Assembly: GCA_001692895.1 (NCBI GenBank) | Contig: KV748194.1 | Location: 1-64,000, forward strand | Direction of reading: 5' to 3' | From: Cenococcum geophilum 1.58 | Lineage: Eukaryota > Ascomycota > Dothideomycetes > Gloniales > Gloniaceae | DNA: 64,000 bases | Shown here: positions 46,354 to 58,400 of the stretch, piece after piece | Layout: the number at the start of each line of letters is the position of its first letter | How positions within the stretch are numbered: the stretch's first letter is position 1 | Position numbers and translations under genes: made by a program | Notes under the pieces: generated by a model | Database searches by the model: none | What the model saw: the letters and a program-made list of their open reading frames with translations, nothing else | Told to the model about the DNA's origin: nothing

Positions 46354-46779
46354 TGTTACGGACGCTTTAAGTATAATATTATAACTACTTAGGGAAGGGT
46401 TAGAAGAAGCTAGTTGGTTAATATAAGTACGGTCTAGAATAGAGCCAATAGAGCTATATAACGAGAAATGGTAACTAAGGTTATATAATATAATCTATAT
46501 AATCTATATAATCTATATAATCCGTAATAAAGTAGATAGAGTATACGTTTATTATATATAAGAAGGATTTTATAGAAGTACGGTTGTATATTTAAGGACC
46601 CTTAATCCCTACCTAAATAGTTTCTTCCTTATAGTAATTCTTAGAATATAATTAGAGTTAATCTATTAGGCAACTACTCCACTAGTTATTATTACGTTGT
46701 TGACTATTATCTTTGCATTTCCTATACACCTAGCCTATTAATAAGCCTATCGTAGTTCCTGCTACAAGGTTCCGTTACA
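46354..46779 (+). repeat. 3' LTR of the 38830 gypsy element
   Basis: 426 bp, ends CCGTTACA and is followed by the CGTTA duplication. Confidence 0.93.
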
Positions 46780-46784
46780 CGTTA

Positions 46785-47108
46785 TACTACTTTGGATTAT
46801 TATTATAGCTAAGCCATTTTACGCGGTATTTAAGCTTTCTCCTAAAGATACAGGCCCCTAGAACTTGCTTAACCTTATATTTATTTTCTTTATTCCCTTA
46901 GGTAGAAAGAGCTGGGTTAGACTGGGGGCGCTACTAGAGCGCACTTATGCTAAAGCCTAGGCTATAACTCCTTATAAAAGCTTATGCTCTAAAAATTATT
47001 ATTTTACTTATTTACTTTAGCTTCTTTAGTCTCTAAAAAGGTAATATAGTCTATTTATCTATTAGAGTTTATAGGTAATTGCTCTCTAGATAGTTAATCT
47101 TACTAATA
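46785..47108 (-). pseudogene. DUF3435 recombinase relic: linker and chromodomain start
   Basis: Near 46790-46870 the minus strand reads FRRKLKYRVKWLSYNNNPK, the first half of a chromodomain. It is preceded (46870-47108) by a linker region. It is bounded at low coordinate by the gypsy element and at high coordinate by the TIR element 47109-48798, across which the relic resumes at 48799. Confidence 0.75.
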
Positions 47109-47464
47109 CGTTAGGAAAAAATTTACTAGCATTTTTGCAGCATTTAGCAGCATTTGGCGGCTAAATGCGTATTCTACGCACTATAACGTATAGCGTATGG
47201 TATCGACTAAGGTGCGGTATACTGCCGTATTTAATAATATGGTGCAGTATACTGTTGTATTTAATAATATAGTACAGCTAATTGCGCATTTTGCACTTAA
47301 TACGCAATTAATATATAATGCCCTCCTCGTGCATTCTGTATATAATACCCTCCTTACGCATTCTATATATTTTACTCTTCCTATACACTTAATAGTATTT
47401 ACTTAGTTTATATAATTAGTGCAAAATTATATTATTTTAGATAATTTAATATATAGCGACGGTT

Positions 47465-47568
47465 CTTTTTTACCTACCTACCTATTGATCTACCTGCTGC
47501 CTGCCTACCTGCCTGCCTATCTATCTGCTTACCTACCTACCTATCTACCTGCTTACCTACCCGTCTGC

Positions 47569-47635
<67 letters not shown>

Positions 47636-47705
47636 CCTGTCTGTCTATCTATCTATACCTACCTATTTATGCCTACCTATCTATACCTACCTGTCTATGT
47701 TACCT
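47465..47705. repeat. Tetranucleotide tract in copy C
   Basis: Units of tacc, tgcc and tatc, with a pure tatc run of about 18 units near 47570-47635. It is the inverse of the 2755-2945 tract. Confidence 0.9.
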
Positions 47706-47759
47706 TAATTTAATCGATTAATTGAATTATTTATAGTGTTCGCTGGCTGGTTATTTAAA

Positions 47760-48035
47760 CGGTTATCTGGCTCTAGCGGCGGTTATATAGCTCTAGCGAC
47801 GGTTATTTAGCTCTGGCGACGGTTATATAGCTTTGGCGACAGTTATATAGCTTTAGCGACGGTCGTCTAGCTCTAGCGACGGTTATCTAGCTTTAGCGAC
47901 AATTGTTTAGCTCTAGCAACGGTTATCTAGCTCTGGCGACGGTCGTGCGGCTCTAGCGATGGTTATCTAGCTCTAGCGATAGTTGTCTGGCTCTGGCAAC
48001 GGTTGTCTAGCTTTAGCGACGGTTGTCTACTAGCT
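47760..48035. repeat. 20-bp minisatellite in copy C
   Basis: About 13 units of ggttatctagctctagcgac with few variants. It is the inverse of the 2240-2700 array. Confidence 0.9.
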
Positions 48036-48174
48036 GTTATTCTGGTGTCCCCCTAGGTAGAAAGGATATAAGGAAAGAAGGGTAAAAAATAAGGTGGCTA
48101 CCTAGGTGTATATAGGGGGTATACTTAGCAGAGGTATATGTAGAGGCTATTAGGAATATAGCGGGGACCTAATA

Positions 48175-48500
48175 CGGAGCTTTGTATAGAGCCTTTGTAC
48201 GTAAAGCTTTATATAAAGCTTTATATAGAACTTTATATAGAGCTTTATATAGAGCTTTATATAGAGCTTTATATAGAGCTTTATATAGAGCTTTATACAA
48301 AACTGCGTATAGAGCTTTATATAGAGCTTTATATAGAACTTTATATAGAGCTTTATATAGAACTTTATATAGAACTTTATATAAAGCTTTATATAGAGCT
48401 TTGTATAGAACTTTATATAGAGCTTTATATAAAGCTTCGCGTAAAGCTTTATACAGAACTTCGTGCGAAACTTTATATAGAATTTTATACGGAGCCTCTA
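48175..48500. repeat. 12-bp minisatellite in copy C
   Basis: About 27 units of agctttatatag, more uniform than in copy B. Open frames on the plus strand are artefacts of the period. Confidence 0.92.
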
Positions 48501-48798
48501 TATTAGGGAAAAAATTTACTAGTATCTAATTTTACTTTTCTGCTATTTTAGCATTTTCTAGCATTTAGCAGCTAAATGCTAATACTTAATTATAAATGCG
48601 GCATTTGGCTACTAGATATAGCATTTAGCAGCTAAATACTAGTACTTAGTTATAAATATAGTATTTGGCTACTAAATACAGCATTTAGCTGCTAAATGCT
48701 AATACTTAATTATAAATGCGGCATTTGGCTACTAAATGCTAGAAAATGCTAAAATGGCAGAAAAGTAAAATTAGATGCTGGTAAATTTTTTCCTAACG

Positions 48799-51700
48799 TA
48801 TGCTCCTAATCCTTATTATTAGCTCCATTACTAAGAGCATCTTTATTATTAAGACTATTCTTTAATTCGCTATACTATAAGGACAGTAATATATTATCTT
48901 TGCTTTTGTTTTAATTTAATATAATTTTAGAAATTAGCGAGGTGCCTAAGTTAGTAGAAGATAGGGCTTTAACTAAAGTAGGACGGAATATTAACCTTTT
49001 CCCTTAGTTTTAAACCATATTACTTTTGTTAACAAATTTATATTTTAGATCTTCTGTCTTCTGTCTTAATAGCCGCCTCCTACTAATATATGTCTGCTTA
49101 GTTGGTCTAGCTTTTTCTTTACCTGCTAACCTAGACCTTTTAAGAATACTCCTAAAATTAATATAATAGACGTCTTTAAGATAAAACTGGAGCTCCCGTA
49201 ATAATGTAAATAACTCTCTATAATAGAGCTTACTTAGAGGGTATACCGGCAACTTAGAATCTTTAGAATGCTTATTATAGATATAGTTTTTCCATTTAGC
49301 TGTTTTAGGGAACTACCGTATTCGCATTTTAGGGGGTAGGGACTTATTGCCTAAATAGTTGGGATAGAACCCTAGAGTAGCAAGTGTTCCTCTATAGATT
49401 AGTGGGTTATACTATATAGGGATTAATTTAGGCTTATTTAAATAAGCTTGGTAATAAGCGTTCTATTTTTTTTAGTTAACGAACTATTCGCTATAAAGGA
49501 AGCAAAACTCTATAAATTTATAACTTTTCTTAAGCTACTTCCGATGGCAACTATATATATATTTCTACTGTGTAGCAGCCGGTTAACTATTAGAAATTCT
49601 CTAATTAGACGCCATATTATAAATAATAGGTAGGGTTGCGTACCTATTAATCTTTCGCGTAAAGCCTATTTTTAGATAGTGGTATTTATCTAGCTTAAGA
49701 CTTAGTTAAAATACTACTTTCTCTTCTTATAAATAGAGCTTAATTAGATCTTAAAGGACAGCCTTGCCTATATCGCTATATATAGTAGCCTTAATAAATA
49801 TGCTAAACGCTAGACGGTCGCAAACTGGTATAAGTTTGCGCGCTTATTAGAATATAGTTTTATAATAGCCGGTGCATTCTTTTATATAGGCGTTAACTTT
49901 GCTTATAGGTTAAGTAGGCTGTTCTCCCTAATACCTATAAAGCGCTTTTAAAATTAGCTTTTATTTCTAGGCCTATAGCTCCTTACGTTTATTCTTTAAT
50001 AATATGTCGTCTAAAGAAAGATCCTTAAGTTTTACTTTAATGTCCTTAAACTCGGCGCTCTACTTAAGCTTATGCCGCTTTTCTACTGGTAGTAACTACT
50101 ATAGCTCTAAGTTTTAAGTAATAAGTAAGGAATGGAAAAGGTCCGTAATATCCGTATAATAGTTTTTATTATAGAAGAAGGTTACCTAACCGTCTACTCC
50201 GGCATTATTAGCTGCGTAATAATTATAATATACTACTAGGTTACGCTATCCGCCCTATTTTATTTTTATATCTTATAAATAATTTCTATCTATATATAGT
50301 ATAAGTTAGGTATATAGTATAAGTTAGGTATATAGTATAAGTTAGGTATATAGTATAAGTTAGGTATATAGTATAAGTTAGGTATATAGTATAAGTTAGG
50401 TATTATAGTATAAGTTAGGTATATAGTATAAGTTAGGTATATAGTATAAGTTAGGTATATAGTATAAGTTAGGTATATAGTATAAGTTAGGTATATAGAG
50501 TACTATAGAACAGTATATATATACTAGTAAGGATTAGACCCTCCGCTCTAAAATTATATACTATTAGGGGTTTATTATAGCCGGCACAAAAGCCCTATTC
50601 TTAAAGATATTAGCTAAATATGCTTACGGTCTCTATCTTTTTATTACTTCCCTTAAAGAATAGCAGGTCCTAGACGCTTAGGTTTTAGTAAGGTTAAATT
50701 ATTTACTTATCTTCTGGAGGTTCTAGTGCTAGAACCTCGTCTATTAACTTATAATCTCTAAATGCATTTCTTACTATATATATAGCGACTATTATAAGTA
50801 TTAGATTATAAAACAGTGAGTAAGTCTTAACACCTTTATATAACGCGTGCTCTAGTCTATTCCGTAATTAGCGTTAAGTGCGTATATAATAAGAATTAAT
50901 TTTACCTCTTATCTAGAGTAAACGTTATATACTTTACGTCTTACTAAAGTTGTATAGCAAATTTTATATTGCTATACTTATTGCAAAAGACAGTAAAGAT
51001 TGTATCCTAACCTATTGCTATTAGTTTATATAGGCTACTTTAAGACGGACTTACCTAAAAATATAAGCCCCTACTAAATCTAAGGCGATATATAGATTCT
51101 ACGTATTTACTAATTTTTAAAGTGCTAAAAACATAGGCTATAATAAGAGCCTATATCTTAACTCTACGCCGCAGCTTTAGAAACATAAACTAATTGTTTT
51201 TTTACTACTGTGTTTTTAGGTAAAGAAAATAAATTTACGAGCTATATTGCCATAGTCTCTTTTTAAAGGGCAGCTTAAGGATATTATATAGCTCGTACTT
51301 AATAAAATGTCCTATATAATTAGTACTAATGCTATAAAATACCTGGCTGGCTATAGTAGACTTATATTTAAGGTGGACAGTGTTACGTTTAGGCTTATTA
51401 CCTTTACTAGCTCCTTCTTCTCCTTCTCTTTATTCTTTTCCTTATTTTCCTATTCCTCTTCTATCCTAGCTCGCCTCTAGCTAGCGGTGAAGTCTTTATA
51501 GTACTAGACTACGGTCTATAAGCCTAGCTTTTTATTACTATACCTACCTTTAATTCCAAGCGTAATAGATATAACGTAGTCTTTAGACGTCTTAATATTA
51601 TTTAGACTTACTCCTAAATTTAACTTCTTATATCTAGTATTAAAAGTTTATATTAATAAGGTGTGCTAGGCTCAGAGATACTATTATAGACTTACTAATC

Positions 51701-51853
51701 CTATAGCGCTAACGCGCGAGCGTAGTTTTTCTTTATCTTTGGCTAAAGTTTTTTTAGAACCTATTTTTAATTAACAACGTCTTTCTTTTTCTCTATGGCC
51801 GCGTTATTACTAATACGCTTAAAGAAGGCCTCTAGTGAAATCTTCTGCGGCAT
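48799..51853 (-). pseudogene. DUF3435 (FluG-domain) tyrosine recombinase relic, main part
   Basis: The minus strand starts MPQKISLEAFFKRISNN (Met at 51853). The recombinase core spans about 51200-50100: LYF..P region, FTLDKR, EVLALEPPEDK (about 50740), FRAEGL (50535-50558, with the conserved Arg) and NYYAANNAGVDGQ (about 50220, holding the candidate nucleophile Tyr), as in family members reading HDFRAEGL and YYAPNNPGTDGQ. The C-terminal region (49450-49010) matches the family's zinc-finger-like stretch: PLIYRGTLATLGFYPNYLG, PPKMRIRQF, PVYPLSKLYY, LQFYLKDVYY, where relatives have Cys at several Tyr positions, a TGC/TGT-to-TAC/TAT change expected of RIP. Many stops break it. A chromodomain follows in the pieces at 46785 and 38700. 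It would have been a DNA recombinase of a mobile element or an orphan relative. Confidence 0.78.
50293..50505. repeat. 18-bp minisatellite inside the recombinase relic
   Basis: About 12 units of taggtatatagtataagt. It lies between the Arg motif and the Tyr motif of the recombinase core and reads YIPNLY repeats on the minus strand. Family members have a helical segment here, so the array is an expansion within the dead gene. Confidence 0.9.
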
Positions 51854-52640
51854 TTTAATAGTGTAAGAAGCTGCGGTATAAGAAATAGAATAAGAAATAG
51901 CATAAAGTTTAAAAACTAATGGTGATGCTACTAAGAAGACGGTAGCGTTGTAATAATGGCTAAAGTAGTTAAGCAGGTTTAACCTAGTAGCACAACTATG
52001 CCTTTATAGTGTAAAGGTATAGCATAAGCTATCTTGCTAAGGAGAGACGGCGTTAGCGTTGTGGGATACTAGGGGGCGCATAGTGAGGGGGCCTATTTGG
52101 TCCCCAGTCCTTAGGGGATAATTTCATCCCCCTTTCTAAAACGCGCCCTAGAGCCCAAAACCTACCTTTAAGTATCTCTCTTATCTAGACCTAACAAAAT
52201 TGTAAGGGTATATCCAACTTATAAGTAAGTACAATTAGCTATTAGGGAGAGCGTAGGGCAATATAACTAAGCAGCGAGTGAGCAGCCTAAGGGGTAGGTA
52301 AGCTAAGGGTAATTAGTACCTAAGTAAAGTAGCGCCGCTTACTAGCTATAGGAGGAAAGAGAGTGCTAGAGAAATTTGACTGTCTACCTTAATAACTGTA
52401 CTACTATGCTAAGAAATATAGCGGCCGGTAAAGCAGCTATAGGACCCTTAAATCCCTCTAACGGCGAAATAGTAATTAACTTAAACTCTTAGGTAGAGCT
52501 TATAGTTGCTAATACCGAAATTAAATAACTTTAAGAGCTGCTTAAAGCTAGAGAACCCCCTATACTTAATAAAGAGTTATTAAACACCTAGAGACTTATT
52601 ATAGTCCTTAAGGCCCTAGCCTAATATATAGTATTAGCAT
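51854..52640. other. Upstream flank of recombinase; possible gag remnant
   Basis: 51854-52170 is the minus-strand 5' flank of the recombinase, partly GC-rich and unRIPed near 52040-52150. 52350-52640 on the plus strand could be an N-terminal gag fragment cut by the LTR at 52641, but the similarity is weak. Confidence 0.35.
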
Positions 52641-53197
52641 TGTTGCGGTCCGCGAAGGTTATAGACTGTAAGAGGCCAGCCTGACCGGAACGTATGATTA
52701 TCTAATCGACAGTGTCACCGGTAAGTAGAAGGTAAGTCGAAGGTAAGTTAAAGGTAGAATAAGTTTCACGTATTGAAGGACAAATGCTTCTAACCACTTC
52801 TATTTAGAGACTAATCGCTAGTTCTTCTCTAGAGGGGAACCAGCTTCCTATATGTTTCTTCTGAGACGCTAGTAAAACCTTTCGCCCCTAACCTGTCTGA
52901 CTGTGTCTTCTGGAACATAGATAGGACATAGATGAAACCTCCTACCGTCTCATCGGATATGTACCTCTCGGGGGGTTCCGTTACATAGACCCCCTATTAC
53001 ATATAGACGAAACCTATTACGGCACCGTAACGGATCTAGTTAGGGGGCTCGCTTAAGCCTTAGCATATATATATAGACGTGTCCTTTTTTACCTTTTACT
53101 CCTTATCTTAATATCCGGGTTTATAGACTACTAATTATATAGGCTTGTATATGTTCTTTATAGCGCTTATACTTTAATTAACTAAGTCGCTGTAATA
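52641..53197 (+). repeat. 5' LTR of outer gypsy
   Basis: 557 bp from TGTTGCGGTCCG; the end is placed at ctgtaata (53197), the RIPed form expected for the inverse terminus. The flanking 5 bp are agcat; no matching 3' LTR was found. Confidence 0.65.
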
Positions 53198-55432
53198 GAA
53201 CTAACCTTATATTTAATAATTAGAAGCTTTAATTATAGGATAAGCTTAAAGTTAATACGGACTACTTCCTTACTACTTAGGCTAAAATGGCCTACGTCTT
53301 TAGCCGTACTGGTAGGGATATATAGACGCACCTACGTCCGCAATATGTATAGGACTCAGCAGATCCCTTTCTCTCTAAAGAAGAGATAATTGTTTACCTG
53401 TCTTTTATTTATAAGGACCCCTTTAAAGTATAAAACGCCTAACTTAATTATAAAAGCTTAAATATAAAAACGATAGAGACTTTCTTAGCCTTTTAGACCC
53501 GCTTTTTGCACCTAGCTAGCTAGGCTTAAATTCCCTAGGAAGATCTAATACTAGACCTATTTAATAAGCTTACTATAGACTTATAGCAAGCCGTATTACT
53601 AGTTTTTATTATTATATAGATGCTAAAGGAACTTATAGATTAGTGTTTAGCTATTAACTAAGGCCTCTGTTAAATTAAGGTATGCGCTAAACGGTATAAA
53701 GATAGAAACCCTTTAAATTAGACTATAAGTAATATAAGAACGGCCCGCAATTCCCTAGTATAATTAGTAACCCCTATAGCACTACCCGTATAGCCTGCCG
53801 CTAATTTAGCAGCTAGCTATATAGTTAGTCCTACTATAGGTTTAGCGAATGCTTAGCCTATATATAGTAACCCCTATATATTGGCCCTTAGTAATTAAGG
53901 AGCTTACTTTTCTTATAGTTAGAAAGGCTGCTATATAAAGAATTACCTAATAAACGTAAAAGCGGATAAGGTTTTATTAATCTAGAAGGATAATATAGAG
54001 TTAGAAAAAGAGGAACCTTAAAGGAAGACTCCTCTTTAGGGTTAAAAGGGATTAATATGTTAGATGTTAATCTAGGTTAGCTAGTTAGTAAAAAAAGCTA
54101 TACTATCCCTTATACTTTATTCCGTAATAAATACTAAGTTTAACCTTTACTTTAGCTAACTTTAGAGTAAATACCTTTACCTTAATAAATACCTAGTATG
54201 CTGTAAAGCTAGCTAACTTTCTAATATACCTATCAAAGAACTGCCTAAACTAATTCCTATCTGTGGGTATAATGGGCAGATAGGGCCACCTATTACAACT
54301 ATCTTGCGGATTTACCTCCGTATTAATAGACGAAGGTAGTATAATATCCCCTTCCTTATTACGGACCTAGGTAGCTATAATATAATCTTAAGGCAAAAAT
54401 AGCTAGCCTATTTAGGCTTATAACTTAACGTATAGAGTAAACGGCTTATTTAGCCCAAAATTCTACCCTTAACCCCTTCCTTTATAAAAGAAATTAGTAT
54501 TATAATAGAAAACCTTATATGGCTTTAAATTAATACTATTTACTAGGCTAATACTATACGTAGGGACTAGGCCTTTAAGAAAGATATATAGCTTAATTTG
54601 TAATAGATTTATATACTATATCGCCCCTAGACTACCTATATTACGCCACCTACATTAAAGACCTAGGAAGTTAGTAATAACCTAAAAAAAGCCCCCTATA
54701 GAGAGCTTAGGCCCTATATAGCCACAAAGAATAGTAAGGGATGTTAGACGTTATACTAAACTAATAAATTAGAGGGATAACCTGCGGAAGACAGAATAGG
54801 AGCTAAAAAAAGATTATAAACCCTAAACCGCAAAATACGGTTTAGAAAACAGCTATAAGAAAACTAGCAGACCTCCTACTAGTTATTATCTACTATATTA
54901 GTGCCGTAGGATTCTATTAAAACTTGGTTTAGCCTAATACCGTCGCCTTTATAATAAGCTTATATAAAATTAATTAAATAATTAAGGAAAAGAAAAGTAA
55001 GCTTAGTAGATAAGAAAGCGAGCTTATAGATAAGGAACCAGTAGAATAAAAGCTACCCTATTAATACCAGAAATTTAAGGATATATTCTCTAAAGTAGTA
55101 TTTAATATACTTCTACCTTACTAACTATATAACTATAAGATCGAAATTAAGCAGGGTAAGGAAAATACCCTTAGCTTTAGCCCCCTTTATAAGTAGTTTA
55201 TTACTAAATTATAGGCTATAAAGTAGTGTCTTATTGATAACCTAAATAAGGGCTTTATTAAGCCTAGCTAAGCCCCTTTTACCTTGCCTATTCTCTTTAT
55301 TAAAAAGCTAAATAGAGGACTTTACTTCTATATTAACTACTATAAGCTAAATAATATAACCCATAAGGACCGCTATCTGCTTCCCCTACTTAATAAGACT
55401 TTAGCCTAAATAAGTAGAGCTAAGGTCTTTAT
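52641..55432 (+). mobile_element. Outer Ty3/gypsy relic: LTR, gag, protease, RT start
   Basis: The LTR is followed by gag (about 53230-54250), protease (about 54250-54650) and the start of reverse transcriptase (55080-55432). A second gypsy element is inserted in RT at 55433, and the outer one resumes at 60582. It is a broken fossil with many RIP-type breaks. Most of its LTR is unRIPed. Confidence 0.8.
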
Positions 55433-58400
55433 TATTACGGGACACCCCTAAAATACCTTATACACGTCTACCTATTTCCACTAACTTAGTAACTAAAGAC
55501 TAACTACGAGATGGCAATCTAATAGCAATCTACGGCAATTTAACGGTAACTTACCGCATTCTGCTATATTCTACTAAGTTCCACTAAGTTTTACTAAATC
55601 CTGCTAAGTTCTGCTAGGACTACTACCTAAATCCTATTCTGCTCCGTATATATATTAACTAAGCAACTAAGTCTATAATATATACCCTTTCTTCCCATTT
55701 TCCTACCTTCTTTCCTTATATAACGTCTTAACCTCCTTATACAGTTTATATATATAGCTTAATAATATCTACCTTGCTATATATTATCGCCGCTTATACT
55801 TACTCTAAAATACTATATTGCGTTAACTATATATACTACCGCCGACCGTTACCTAACTAAAGCCAACCAACTCTGTTACGCCCTAAGTTAACAAAAAAAA
55901 GACAGCTAACCTTATTAAACCCCTTTAACCAAACTTAGTATAAAGCCTAATTGTACTTTTTAAAGCTATATATAGTAATCTAAACCGCTAAGCTACTGCT
56001 TAGAGAAAGGTAAACTATATAGCTTAAGGAACGAAAAGTTTCCTAGTATACTTCTCCAATTTTAACCATTACGTAAGAGAGACAGCTGGAACGACTCTGC
56101 ACTAGTTAATAGCCTTATTAAATCCCTAAGCCCTGAACTAAAAACCACCCTAATAGGCGTAGACTTACCTAGAGCCCTTAATACCTACGTAAACGTTATT
56201 AATAAACGGTATAATAATATACTACGCCTAATACTAAAGCCCGTTCCCCGATATAATATAATAGCCCCATAAACGTCTACTAAGTTATCTTAGCTTAAGC
56301 ACCCTAACGCTATAAATATTAATACTGGGACCCTAGAATACGCCCTACTAGGGTCCTCTAAATAAGAACAACGTATTAAGCTAGGCCTCTGCTTTAAATA
56401 TAGAAGTAACTCCTACCTCTTTAACTACTACTCTATCCCTATACCTAAACACAATTTATAAACAACTAATACTAGCAACTATTTACCGCATTAGTCTTCT
56501 GGTTACTGTCCCTAATCTTTACCTAGTTCTAGCCCCGCGTTTAGTAAGCACCACTTATAAGGGTAAAGCTATAACTAATATCCTATAGGAACCCCTTCCT
56601 GTTTACTACTTAAAGGCACGTTCTAGAGTTAAATTGCTCTTTAGAACGGCTCTACCTTAGGATCTTATTAAATGCTTTAGATATTATAAACTTTAACTCT
56701 TAGGATCGTAGTATAGCCGTTAACTATTATCTTTAGCAGAATAATTAATAGGCTAATACTTAAGTTCTAATTAATACAGGAGCTAGAAGCATAGGATTTA
56801 TTAATAAGATCTTTGCGTAAGATAATAGTTTTACCTTAATCTTCCTTAACCAGCATATTAATGTATTTAGATTTAATAGTAAATATACAGTCTTAGGCTG
56901 AATTATCTACGTAGTATACTTAAGACTTTAATACCTAAACCATAAAGAACTAATTAGGCTTTTTATTACCACCCTAGGTTACCTAATAATTTTTAGATAA
57001 CCTTAGATAAAGCTATATAAGGTAACTATTAATTAGGATAACCTTAAGCTTCTATTTACTATCCCGCGTTATAAGTAAGAATACTCTATAATATACCGCT
57101 TTAACCTTAAACTAAAATCTAGGAAATCTACTAAGATTTACCAGCCTAAGATTTCTACTAATATCTACTTTACGCCTAAGAAATCTACCAGATTCCACTA
57201 GTATAGGAATTCTACCAAATTTTACCAATATAAGAATTCTACTATTAAGAATTAGATATTAATTCTTAATAGTAATAGTATTAAGAGCTTGGTAGTCTAT
57301 ATAGAAGCGTAAACTACCACTAAGTTTCTTAATAAAGATTACTAGCACGGCTATAGGCGACGAGCTTACTCTAATAAATCCTTTACTTAGGTTCTCGTCT
57401 AAATACTTTTATAGCACTTAGAGTTTATTTTAGGACATTTTATATAAGGGTCTAAATCTAGGCTACTTTCCTTCTTTAAGTATAATCTTATAGTTATATA
57501 GTCGGTATTCTAGTAGCTTATTAGCTTCTTTTTATAAGAATATATCTAGACGGTAATAATACTCTGCTAGTACCTTCGTGGTAGGGTTAGCTTGCTTCTA
57601 CATAAAGCTTAATATTATCTTTATATTTAACCGCCTTCGTATTATAAAAGGAGACAAATAGCTTACTATATTTCGTACCTAATATAGATTATTTAAGTAC
57701 TTAATAATACTCTTTGGCCTTGTAAACGCTTTAAGCTTGTTTTAACATTATATAAATAACACCCTATATCCTTACCTAGATATCTTCTATACTGCTTATA
57801 TTAATAACATCCTAATATATAGTAATAATCTAACTAAATACCGGAAATATATTAACTTTATTTTATAAGCCCTATAAGGAGCTAGTCTATAATTAGATAT
57901 AGATAAATACAAATTCTATAAAATAGAAGTCCTATATCTTAGGCTTCTTATTTTTATAAATAGTATATAAATAGACCTAAAGAAAGTTAAAGTAATTATA
58001 AACTAGTAAGAACCTAAAAACGTTAAGGATATAAGAGCCTTTATAGGATTTACTAATTTCTACTAATAGTTTATTAATAACTTCTCCGCCCCAGTTTTAC
58101 CCCTTATAGCTCTAACCTAAAAGGATAAAGCCTTTATCTTTAATAAGGAATATAAAAAGGCCTTTACTTATTTAAAGGTTATATTTACTACCGCGCCTAT
58201 ACTCTAATACTTTAACCTAAACTAAATAAGTGTTATAGAAGCTAACTTATCTAACTATATTACTAGAGGTATTCTATCTTAATATAACAAAGATAGAGTA
58301 TTATACCCTATAGTATACTACTTAAAATAACTAAGCCTAGCTAAATATAACTATAAGATCTATAATAAGGAGTTGCTAGCTATTATTAGATATTTTAAAT

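Larger units (their letters stand above)
38830..46779 (+). mobile_element. Ty3/gypsy element, complete ends, nested in recombinase relic
   Basis: Structurally whole: 426-bp LTRs (38830-39255 and 46354-46779), TGTTACGG..CCGTTACA termini, an exact 5-bp duplication CGTTA (38825-38829 and 46780-46784), and a polypurine tract just before the 3' LTR. Plus-strand parts in order: gag (about 39400-40400), protease, reverse transcriptase (about 42850-43650), RNase H (43730-44150) and integrase (44450-45150), with a further region to 45600. The order is gypsy-type. The coding regions carry many RIP-type breaks. The LTRs differ mainly by transitions, so RIP came after insertion. Confidence 0.93.
47109..48798 (-). 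mobile_element. Composite minisatellite TIR element (copy C)
   Basis: 1690 bp, from CGTTAGGAAAAAATTTAC at 47109 to ..TTTTTTCCTAACG at 48798, flanked by TA (47107-47108 and 48799-48800). It is the inverse of copy B. Reading upward: TIR; ~30-bp repeats 47205-47290; 27-bp units 47305-47400; tetranucleotides 47465-47705; 20-bp array 47760-48035; spacer with cctaggtgtatatagggggt (48040-48175); 12-bp array 48175-48500; fold-back 48505-48798. Array lengths differ from copy B but the order is the same. It is inserted in the recombinase relic. Confidence 0.88.

Noticed and set aside
47419-48529. Frames with LPAYLSAYLP and ELYIELYI repeats
   Set aside because: Produced by the tetranucleotide and 12-bp arrays of copy C.
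48799-51853. Intact Starship captain
   Set aside because: The family fits DUF3435, but the gene is broken by many stops and two insertions, and no Starship borders or cargo can be shown in this window.
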